11,416 nucleotides of DNA, taken from the NCBI GenBank assembly GCA_040901795.1, contig JBBDYH010000165.1, forward strand, positions 1 to 11,416, written 5' to 3'. Positions 7,030 through 11,416 of the stretch are shown here, piece after piece. Origin of the DNA: JBBDYH01 sp040901795. Lineage in GTDB: Bacteria; Planctomycetota; Planctomycetia; Pirellulales; JALHPA01. The position numbers and the translations under genes are program-made. Every line of letters starts with the position of its first letter. The first letter of the stretch is position 1. Under the pieces are notes generated by a model. It did not search any database and was not told where the DNA came from. It was given only the letters and a program-made list of their open reading frames with translations.

Positions 7030-7541
7030 GCGGAAGTTCCGAGGATTGCGATCTTGTAGGTGATCGAGCCTGCGCCGGCGTTGGTGATGCGGAGGGTGTC
7101 GCTGGCGCCGTTGGTCACGGTCCAGCCGGTCTTGCGATTGCTGATCAAGAGGCAGCTATCGGCAGGGGCACGGACTTTGTCGCCCGCGGCGCCGACCCAG
7201 GCGGTCCATTCTTGTGCGGGCGCGCCGCCGACGGTGAGGTCTTCGCCGGCGGTCGTCGCCGTGTTGACGATGCAGATCGCCTTGATCTTGGCGAAACTGA
7301 TCGTGACCGTCGAGCCGAAGATCGTGTGCACCAGCGCCGTGAGATCGAGGTCGTCGCTGGCTGCGGCGGCGAGCGTGCGGCTGTCGTGCCAGACTTTGTC
7401 GGCCTGATCGTCGGCCGTGCCGTCGGCCAGTGTCTTGTCGTATTCGAGCTTGGCGTCGTCGGCGACGGTCGCCAGGTCGAGCGATTCCTGGAACAGCCAG
7501 TGCAGGGAGGCTTTGATTTGAGAAGTCAGCGTGTCGGCCAT
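7026..7541 (-). CDS. Beta-rich phage-like structural protein of unknown role
   Basis: 171 aa, starting at ATG 7541 (MADTLTSQIKASLHWLFQ). The open frame upstream to 7622 runs through a palindromic repeat and was rejected. The N-terminal half is helical and polar (DDAKLEYDKTLADGTADDQADKVWHDSRTL). The C-terminal half looks like a beta-sandwich: KIKAICIVNT, LTVGG, EWTAWVG, GDKVRAPADSCLLISN, DTLRITNAGAGSITYKIAILG. Its position as the last gene after capsid and connector genes suggests a virion, head-tail or fibre/decoration component, but I do not recognise a named family. Its TAG stop lies in the convergent hairpin repeat. No Shine-Dalgarno is visible; the leader is a CT-rich heptamer array. Confidence 0.75.
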   Translation of the reverse strand: MADTLTSQIKASLHWLFQESLDLATVADDAKLEYDKTLADGTADDQADKVWHDSRTLAAAASDDLDLTALVHTIFGSTVTISFAKIKAICIVNTATTAGEDLTVGGAPAQEWTAWVGAAGDKVRAPADSCLLISNRKTGWTVTNGASDTLRITNAGAGSITYKIAILGTSA

Positions 7542-7554
7542 GGGAAGAGGGGTC

Positions 7555-7568
7555 AGGGTTCGGGGTTC
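7555..7568. repeat. AGGGTTC heptamers x2
   Basis: AGGGTTC (7555-7561) and GGGGTTC (7562-7568), starting 13 bases upstream of the ATG of the 171-aa protein. Same unit as at 9550-9584 and 10142-10155. Confidence 0.65.
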
Positions 7569-7592
7569 AGCGATCGGGATGAGCTCTGTTAC

Positions 7593-7650
7593 GTAGCCGT
7601 CTCGCTCCGCGAGACGAAGCATGTTTCATCTCGCGGAGCGAGATGACTAC
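7593..7650. repeat. 58-bp palindromic dispersed element, copy B
   Basis: Matches copy A (1826-1883) at 55 of 58 positions, in the same orientation. It fills the space between the 106-aa and 171-aa head-module genes. Its plus strand carries the open frame ending in KHVSSRGAR-stop, as in copy A; here that frame does not belong to a credible gene. Confidence 0.85.
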
Positions 7651-7660
7651 GGTGCTTTGG

Positions 7661-7981
7661 TCACTCCGCGCGGCAGAGGCACTCCCAGCGCGTGGCGCAG
7701 GTGGCGGATTTAACATGGAGGATGTTCCAGGTCCGGCCGGCGCTGTCGATGAGTTTGTCGTTCGCGGCAGGCGCAGTGGGCAACTCCGCGGCAGGCAGGT
7801 GAAACCGCACATCGGAGAGCAGCACGACGCCGCCGCTGGAAGCGGATTCGTTCTTGCTGATTGGCCGCCGTAGGGCATGCGCGATCTGTGTCTCGACATT
7901 GCTTGCCGCGCGGCGGAGCGTGAGGGCTTCGAGGCCGTCGGCGACGTCGATGAGGTCGGAGGCGATGTTAAGGGCGGCCAT
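7661..7981 (-). CDS. Small phage head-tail connector-like protein
   Basis: 106 aa. ATG 7981 was chosen because residues from there (MAALNIASDLIDVADGLEALTLRRAA) read as protein, whereas the longer open frame to 8386 is low-complexity repeat translation. N-terminal helix, then beta-type segments (SGGVVLLSDVRFHLPAAEL) and a C-terminal DSAGRTWNILHVKSATCATRWECLCRAE, a layout seen in small head-completion or head-tail joining proteins of caudoviruses. The assignment is from layout and position after the capsid gene, not from a firm family match. Its start codon directly abuts three GAGGGGT heptamers. Its stop is 10 bases from palindromic copy B. Confidence 0.7.
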   Translation of the reverse strand: MAALNIASDLIDVADGLEALTLRRAASNVETQIAHALRRPISKNESASSGGVVLLSDVRFHLPAAELPTAPAANDKLIDSAGRTWNILHVKSATCATRWECLCRAE

Positions 7982-8046
7982 GAGGGGTGAGGGGTGAGGG
8001 GGAAGGCGAAGTACAAAAAGTACGAAGTACAAAGTACGCGGTACCG
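7982..8046. repeat. GAGGGGT x3 plus AGTACGA heptamer arrays
   Basis: GAGGGGT, GAGGGGT, GAGGGGG at 7982-8002 start on the base next to the ATG of the 106-aa gene. AGTACGA, AGTACAA, AGTACGC, GGTACCG lie at 8019-8046, with a degenerate unit before them. Together they fill almost the whole 71-base space to the next gene. Confidence 0.8.
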
Positions 8047-8052
8047 GGTGCG

Positions 8053-8268
8053 CTAGGTGCAGCCGCGGGATTCGACTTCGGTGGGTTCCAGGCCACGAAG
8101 CTGGGCGTTGCACCACTCGACAGTTTCTTCGAGCGAGCGGAGGTAAGCGGTCCAGGAGACGGTCTGGCCGTCGATCGAGTAAGTCGGCTTCGGGTCGGCA
8201 CGCAGCTCGACGAGCTGGGCGAGGGTTTGGGTTCTGATAGTTTCGAGTTGTTGTTGGTCGGAAGGCAT
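8053..8268 (-). CDS. Small phage-module protein of 71 aa
   Basis: 71 aa from ATG 8268 (MPSDQQQLETIRTQTLAQLVELRADPKPTYSIDGQTVSWTAYL). The frame is open further upstream to 8373, but that part is only TCTGGTG repeat translated (PDTRPPDTRHQTPDHQT) and was rejected. Predicted mostly helical with a TYSIDGQTVSWTAYL core and an E/T-rich tail (EPTEVESRGCT), a style I associate with short proteins located just after capsid genes in some prophages; no named function. It lies between the capsid and connector-like genes on the same strand. Confidence 0.65.
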   Translation of the reverse strand: MPSDQQQLETIRTQTLAQLVELRADPKPTYSIDGQTVSWTAYLRSLEETVEWCNAQLRGLEPTEVESRGCT

Positions 8269-8271
8269 GGG

Positions 8272-8373
8272 TCTGGTGGTCTGGTGGTCTGGTGTCTGGT
8301 GTCTGGTGTCTGGTGGTCTGGTGTCTGGTGGAATCGATTTCACAAAGCCACCAGACGACCAGACACCAGACAC
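8272..8373. repeat. TCTGGTG array x8 with inverted arm
   Basis: Eight units of TCTGGTG or TCTGGTGG run from 8272 to 8331. After a 16-base spacer, the arm at 8348-8373 (CCACCAGACGACCAGACACC and on) is the reverse complement of part of the array with one mismatch. The whole 117-base space between the capsid gene and the 71-aa gene is thus one large potential hairpin. On the minus strand it lies just after the capsid stop codon (8386). Confidence 0.85.
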
Positions 8374-8385
8374 TGTTTCTTATCA

Positions 8386-9546
8386 CTACGCGTCGTAGTT
8401 TTTGACGACATACCGCGGGTTGATGACCGCGGCGGCGCCGCGCTCACTCGCTTTAAAGCGGAGGACGATGTCCTGGTTGAAGTCGGCCTCGCTGTTCATG
8501 GGAGACTGCGTGACGGTGATTGGCCAGTTCTCCATGTAGGCGAATGCGCGGCGGAAGTCGCCCAGGAACCACCACTTCTTGGCGTTGGCCGCCGACTCGC
8601 CGCTGGCGATGATCCGCCGGTAGGCCAGGCGGCTTTCGCGGACGGTATAGTGCGAGAGCGGGTTGGCCGCGCGCGTGGTCGTGGCCGCGCCGCCGCCGGT
8701 GTAGTCGATGTCGAGCGCGTTGAATACGCGGTGGGCCGCGTGACGGTAGGCCGGCATCACCAGCACGTGTACCGCCTTGATCAGGATCGGCTCGCCGGTG
8801 TTGGGGTCGAGCATGTCGGCGAAAAGCTGCTCGGCGGCATCGACATCGGTCCAATCGACCAGCTCGTTGGTGGCCTTGACGTTGATCCACGGCGTGGCGG
8901 CCTGATAGGTGTCGTACGACGTGCCGCGCCATTTGAAGTTGTTGGTCACGCCGATCAAGACATCGATCAGCCGCTTTTCCTTGTTGAGGCCCAGGATCTC
9001 ACCGACTTCGGCCGCGCGGCTCAGCACCAGGTGCGTGCGGTCGAAGAAGATCGCCTCGCGCGTGACTGGCACGATAAATCCGCGCTTGGTCGTCGAGGGC
9101 GTCTCGATGTAATCCTCGCCGAAACCGAGATGGGGATACGGCATCCCGGGATGGATCTCGGTGATCTCATCGTCGATCCGTGCGATGCCGGGGATCTTCT
9201 CGCCGTCGAGCCGCGTGGGGATCGTCTCGACGAGCTTGCTGACCACGAAGGCCTCGTGCTGATAGGCCTCCATGATCTTCGAGTAAATCACCTGGCCGGT
9301 GATGTTGAGAAACGCCGTGACATCGACGCCGTCGGCCGCTTCGAGCACGTTGACGCCGCCGCCGGCGCGCGGGTCGAGAGCGCGGACCCATTGATGGCCA
9401 TCGGGAATGAGGGCCTCGGCGAGGTCGCGGAGCGAGAAGTCGTCGGGGCGGAGGTGTTTTTCGCGGAGCGCTTCGGAGAGGTGCTCGGTGGTCCTTTGCG
9501 GGCCGTCGAGGTCGTAGCGACGTTTGAGTTCGCGGTACTTAATCAT
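8386..9546 (-). CDS. HK97-fold major capsid protein
   Basis: 386 aa. N-terminal region (1-70) is charged and helical (YRELKRRYDLDG, LREKHLRPDDFSLRDLAEAL), then VDVTAFLNITGQVIYSKIMEAYQHEAFVVSKLVETIPT, an IPVTREAIFFDRTHLVL-type spine-helix/beta segment and a C-terminal KKWWFLGDFRRAFAYMENWPITVTQSP...IVLRFKASERGAAAVINPRYVVK. The closing 'fold back to R-F-K-A-S-E-R-x-A-A-A-V' pattern is characteristic of phage major capsid proteins of HK97 fold. It would form the icosahedral shell. It sits between a cement-protein gene and two small connector-like genes, the normal order in tailed phages and gene transfer agents. Ends TAG. There is no Shine-Dalgarno; an AGGGTTC array begins 4 bases before the start codon. 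Confidence 0.85.
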   Translation of the reverse strand: MIKYRELKRRYDLDGPQRTTEHLSEALREKHLRPDDFSLRDLAEALIPDGHQWVRALDPRAGGGVNVLEAADGVDVTAFLNITGQVIYSKIMEAYQHEAFVVSKLVETIPTRLDGEKIPGIARIDDEITEIHPGMPYPHLGFGEDYIETPSTTKRGFIVPVTREAIFFDRTHLVLSRAAEVGEILGLNKEKRLIDVLIGVTNNFKWRGTSYDTYQAATPWINVKATNELVDWTDVDAAEQLFADMLDPNTGEPILIKAVHVLVMPAYRHAAHRVFNALDIDYTGGGAATTTRAANPLSHYTVRESRLAYRRIIASGESAANAKKWWFLGDFRRAFAYMENWPITVTQSPMNSEADFNQDIVLRFKASERGAAAVINPRYVVKNYDA

Positions 9547-9549
9547 AGG

Positions 9550-9584
9550 AGGGTTCAGGGTTCGGGGTTCAGGGTTCAGGGTTC
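9550..9584. repeat. AGGGTTC heptamer array x5
   Basis: AGGGTTC, AGGGTTC, GGGGTTC, AGGGTTC, AGGGTTC without interruption, beginning 4 bases from the capsid gene's ATG. In the capsid mRNA this reads as GAACCCT repeats, which are CT-rich and offer no Shine-Dalgarno. Confidence 0.85.
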
Positions 9585-9593
9585 AGGAATGTG

Positions 9594-9653
9594 GTGAGTG
9601 GTCCGTGGTCCGTGGTCCGTTGCTTCAACTGACCACGGACAACGGACAATGGA
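9594..9653. repeat. GTCCGTG array with inverted arm
   Basis: GTGAGTG, GTCCGTG, GTCCGTG, GTCCGTT (9594-9621) are followed by an inverted arm (9631-9653). GTCCGTGGTC at 9608-9617 pairs exactly with GACCACGGAC at 9631-9640 across a 13-base loop. It lies directly after the stop codon of the cement-protein gene on the minus strand, so it could act as a 3' hairpin or attenuator. Confidence 0.8.
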
Positions 9654-10127
9654 CTAAGCGACAGTTTGCGGGCCGGCGTGCGAGATGGTGCTGACGATTT
9701 CGACGAGGACCGTGGTTGCGGCGGGGTTGACGCGCTTGGCGCAGCGGCCGATGGAAAGGTTCGCCGTGGCCACGCCTTCGACTTGCTGGTCTTCCAGCGC
9801 GTTGCCCGCGCCGTTCTCGCTGGCGCCGATCAAGGCGCCCACTTCGAACGTGGCCGACGGGCAAGGGAAGTCGAAGACGCCGCGCGTGGCCACACGGATC
9901 GGCGCGGTGTCGCCGGCGCGGCTGCGCTGCATGGCAACGCCGGCGAAGGCGTCGTGGAACGCTTCCTGGTTGGCGGCTTCGGTGCCGGCATCGGCCAACG
10001 AGCCGGCCGGCTTGGCATCGTCGGTATCAAGATAGACGAGATCGCCGATCTCAATCACGGTAGCGGAATCGACAGGGAGGACGATCGGGCTGGTGTCGCC
10101 GTAGCGCCAGCGGAGGATGTCAGACAT
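9654..10127 (-). CDS. DUF2190-like capsid cement/decoration protein
   Basis: 157 aa. Segments V-I-E-I-GDLVYLDTDDAKPA, FAGVAMQRSRAGDTAPIRVATRGVFDFPC, FEVGALIGASENGAGNALEDQQVEGV and a C-terminal beta strand TTVLVEIVST match the pattern of the DUF2190 family. Those proteins are small beta-barrels located next to capsid genes and stabilise heads by binding the outer shell. Length and position immediately before the major capsid gene fit. This is the only gene of the module with a clear Shine-Dalgarno (AAGGAG, 8 bases upstream). Ends TAG. Confidence 0.8.
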   Translation of the reverse strand: MSDILRWRYGDTSPIVLPVDSATVIEIGDLVYLDTDDAKPAGSLADAGTEAANQEAFHDAFAGVAMQRSRAGDTAPIRVATRGVFDFPCPSATFEVGALIGASENGAGNALEDQQVEGVATANLSIGRCAKRVNPAATTVLVEIVSTISHAGPQTVA

Positions 10128-10135
10128 GGGGGGAA

Positions 10136-10141
10136 CTCCTT
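10136..10141 (-). promoter_or_regulatory. Shine-Dalgarno of the capsid cement gene
   Basis: On the minus strand AAGGAG lies 8 bases before ATG 10127. It fixes this start and is exceptional in the window, since the other head genes have repeat-derived CT-rich leaders. Confidence 0.75.
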
Positions 10142-10155
10142 AGGGTTCAGGGTTC
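10142..10155. repeat. AGGGTTC heptamers x2
   Basis: Two perfect units directly upstream of the cement gene's Shine-Dalgarno. Degenerate AGTACGA-type units follow at about 10161-10180. Confidence 0.7.
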
Positions 10156-10183
10156 AGCAAAGTACGAAGAGGACGAAGTAGCT

Positions 10184-10200
10184 GCGACCTATCAGGTCGC
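10184..10200. repeat. Short hairpin after the protease gene
   Basis: GCGACCT-ATC-AGGTCGC, a 7-bp perfect stem 13 bases downstream of the protease/scaffold stop on the minus strand. There is no T-run; it may be a weak 3' processing or pause structure. Confidence 0.55.
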
Positions 10201-10213
10201 CGTTGCGCTGCAT

Positions 10214-11266
10214 TCACGCGCGGATTGCTTTGAGAAACGCTTCGATCGAATCGTCGCGGCGCGATTCGACAAGCGTTTGCTCGCGCGAGACGGGTCCTGG
10301 GCGGTTTATTGCCGCATCCCTGGTCCACTGGCGTGCTTGCTCAACAAGCGCGGCGCGCTCGCGGATCAGGATGCGCAGCGCGGCTTCGTCTGGGGCGGTG
10401 AAAAGTGACTGGAGGAAGCTGTCGCTCGTGATTGCGGCAGCGGCAGTACCGCGCCCATCGATCGGCGGCAGGCCATGCTCGACAAGCAGCGCGGCGATCG
10501 CGGCGCGCTTTTCGGCGATCGCCTGCGCTGCTTGGAGCTGGTTGATTTCTTCACGAAGGCGTTGGATTTCAGCGGTTTGGTCGCTGAGCTCGGCCAGAGG
10601 AGGTGAGTTCAAGACTGGGAGACCGGGAGACGAGGAGACTGGGAGAGAGTTCGAGACTGGGAGACTAGGAGACTCGGAGACCGGGAGAGGGGAAGAATTA
10701 TCGCTCGAGTTTGCGATCGAATCTCCCCGTCTCCCCGTCTCCTCGTCTCCGCGTTTCACCTCGGCTTCGTCATTCAACGCTGCGCTTTCGAAAAGGCCGC
10801 GCGTGGTGGCCGGGTCGGCGACGAGATCCACGCTTTGCACGGCGAGAATCTCCTCGACAATTGTCTGGTCGCCGCGCTTGCCGGTGCGGGCCTGCACGTT
10901 GTGCGAGAAGCCGACGTTTTCCGGCGCGTGCTCGGCATCCCAGAGCAACTGCTCGGCCAGCGCATGCTTGGGGTTGAACTGCAGGTCGCCAAAGAGGCCT
11001 TCGCCGGGCCGCGCGGCGACGTTGCGGATCGTGCCCAGGCGGTCCTGGTAATCGCGCGGAGCAAGCGGGTGGCCCTTGGGGTGGTTGAGGTTGACCTTGG
11101 CGCCTTCGTAAAGCGAAGCGGCGCGGGCGAGCGTTGTTTCGGGGTACTCTCGGCCGTTCTTCGAGGCGAGGCCGAGCAGCTTGACGCCGCGGAGCAGACC
11201 GGCGTCGCGATCGATCCGCAGCGCGACGCCGCGGGAGGAGCAGAATTCTTGGAGGAGTTGAGACAT
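10214..11266 (-). CDS. Prohead protease with scaffold-like C-terminal domain, split by a repeat linker
   Basis: 350 aa from ATG 11266 (MSQLLQEFCSSRG); the frame further upstream runs through hairpins and was rejected. Residues 1-165 look like a head-maturation serine protease. His62 (VNLNHP) and Ser121 (NVGFSHN) are the probable catalytic pair; SVDLVADPATT (145-155) supplies acidic residues and a typical closing motif. Residues about 171-220 are an acidic/Pro-Ser linker encoded by an octamer tandem repeat and its inverted arm (peptides LPVSESPS, LPVSNS, LPVSSSPG, LPVLNSP). Residues about 224-262 form a likely coiled coil (SDQTAEIQRLREEINQLQAAQAIAEKR), followed by a helical C-terminus, the usual make-up of a scaffolding domain. 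Protease-scaffold fusions that degrade themselves during capsid maturation are well known. Order (protease, cement, capsid) is standard. Confidence 0.8.
   Translation of the reverse strand: MSQLLQEFCSSRGVALRIDRDAGLLRGVKLLGLASKNGREYPETTLARAASLYEGAKVNLNHPKGHPLAPRDYQDRLGTIRNVAARPGEGLFGDLQFNPKHALAEQLLWDAEHAPENVGFSHNVQARTGKRGDQTIVEEILAVQSVDLVADPATTRGLFESAALNDEAEVKRGDEETGRRGDSIANSSDNSSPLPVSESPSLPVSNSLPVSSSPGLPVLNSPPLAELSDQTAEIQRLREEINQLQAAQAIAEKRAAIAALLVEHGLPPIDGRGTAAAAITSDSFLQSLFTAPDEAALRILIRERAALVEQARQWTRDAAINRPGPVSREQTLVESRRDDSIEAFLKAIRA
10613..10754. repeat. Octamer array (GACTGGGA) with inverted arm inside a coding sequence
   Basis: GACTGGGA, GACCGGGA, GACGAGGA, GACTGGGA, then after a 10-base interruption GACTGGGA, GACTAGGA, GACTCGGA, GACCGGGA (10613-10686). 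After about 40 bases of unrelated sequence the arm TCTCCCCG, TCTCCCCG, TCTCCTCG, TCTCCGCG (about 10722-10754) is its inverse complement. The whole structure is read in frame by the protease/scaffold gene. An 8-base unit gives an 8-residue peptide period and no stop codon in the frame used. Confidence 0.85.
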
Positions 11267-11270
11267 GGAA

Positions 11271-11291
11271 GTGAGTGGTGAGTGGTGAGGT
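11271..11291. repeat. GTGAGTG heptamers x3 upstream of the protease gene
   Basis: GTGAGTG, GTGAGTG, GTGAGGT, starting 5 bases before the ATG of the protease gene. In its mRNA this reads CACTCAC, CT/AC-rich, with no Shine-Dalgarno. Confidence 0.7.
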
Positions 11292-11293
11292 AG

Positions 11294-11313
11294 CCCCGGC
11301 CGGAAGGCCGGGG
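11294..11313. repeat. Perfect 8-bp hairpin CCCCGGCC-GGAA-GGCCGGGG
   Basis: A strong GC stem with a 4-base loop in the leader of the protease gene. On the plus strand it is followed by TTTCTG, a poor terminator; on the minus strand it is upstream of the gene. It probably belongs to a dispersed hairpin family. Confidence 0.7.
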
Positions 11314-11322
11314 TTTCTGCGC

Positions 11323-11380
11323 AAAAAAAGCCCAACGGCGAATCGAGCGCGGAGGAGGACGCGCGATCCGACGTTGGGCT
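11323..11380 (-). terminator. Rho-independent terminator, minus strand
   Basis: Read on the minus strand, AGCCCAACG (11380-11372) pairs with CGTTGGGCT (11337-11329) and is followed by a run of seven T (11329-11323). The enclosed bases add an imperfect inner stem (CGCGCGATCC against GAATCGAGCGCG). This ends a gene lying beyond the right edge and separates it from the head module. I see no gene in 11267-11416 and no convincing promoter between this terminator and the protease start. Confidence 0.75.
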
Positions 11381-11416
11381 CGGGCCGATATTCGTCGCGG
11401 CGGGGCGACGAACTCG

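Noticed and set aside
7212..7646. 144-codon plus-strand open frame ending in KHVSSRGAR
   Set aside because: It is antisense to the 171-aa gene; its ending merely reflects the palindromic element copy B.
8272..8373. CRISPR-like array
   Set aside because: Units are contiguous 7-8 bases with no spacers; no cas genes are present.
7982..8386. N-terminal extension of the 106-aa connector-like protein
   Set aside because: The extra 135 residues are translation of TCTGGTG arrays and of the neighbouring gene in another frame.
8386..9546. Encapsulin (single capsid-like compartment protein)
   Set aside because: Protease, cement and connector-like neighbours indicate a phage-type head rather than a stand-alone encapsulin with a cargo enzyme.
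9550..9584. Telomere-like repeat (AGGGTTC resembles telomeric units)
   Set aside because: It is short, internal, adjacent to a start codon and one of several unrelated heptamer families in the window.
7987..9597. 536-codon open frame on the plus strand
   Set aside because: It is antisense to the major capsid gene, contains translated tandem repeats and has no recognisable domain; the minus-strand product shows clear capsid features.

Overview
The window looks like a chromosomal segment of a planctomycete, most likely of the Pirellulales type. The evidence is a secreted PSCyt1-type cytochrome fused to WD40 repeats, a PSD1 (DUF1549/DUF1553) protein and a DUF1501 Tat-exported protein, a combination that is a hallmark of that phylum. 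The DNA is GC-rich, start codons mostly lack Shine-Dalgarno sequences, and the spacers between genes are full of short repeats.

Left half, 1-6951, plus strand: a 206-base leader with a perfect hairpin; a cytochrome c/WD40 protein (207-1652); a small zinc-ribbon protein coupled to it by an ATGA overlap (1649-1879); a 760-residue PSD1 protein (1956-4238); a secreted metallo-beta-lactamase-fold protein of ComEC-like type (4418-5452); and a DUF1501 protein (5551-6951). All except the zinc ribbon carry Sec- or Tat-type export signals, so they probably act in the planctomycete periplasm. Cytochrome/PSD1 + DUF1501 sets of this kind are expanded in planctomycetes, but their biochemical role is not established.

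Right half, 7026-11266, minus strand (read from right to left): a caudovirus-like head module. The order is prohead protease with a scaffold-like C-terminus, DUF2190-like capsid cement protein, HK97-fold major capsid protein, a 71-aa protein, a 106-aa connector-like protein and a 171-aa beta-rich protein. The module then stops directly against the convergent DUF1501 gene at a double hairpin. No tail, lysis, integrase or terminase gene is visible. Portal and terminase could lie beyond the right edge, but a terminator-like hairpin (11323-11380) separates the module from that side. All six frames are intact.

The most unusual feature is the spacer DNA. Every head gene is preceded, within about 3-15 bases of its start codon, by a tandem array with 7-8 base units (AGGGTTC, GAGGGGT, TCTGGTG, GTGAGTG); another array, AGTACGA, occurs in the module and again ahead of the DUF1501 gene. 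Three arrays are followed by an inverted arm that can fold back on them, and one of these lies in frame inside the protease/scaffold gene. A 58-bp palindromic element occurs twice (55/58 identical), and one copy encodes the last 17 codons of the zinc-ribbon gene. Head genes and chromosomal genes share these repeat families, which suggests the head module is a long-resident or domesticated element rather than a recent prophage.
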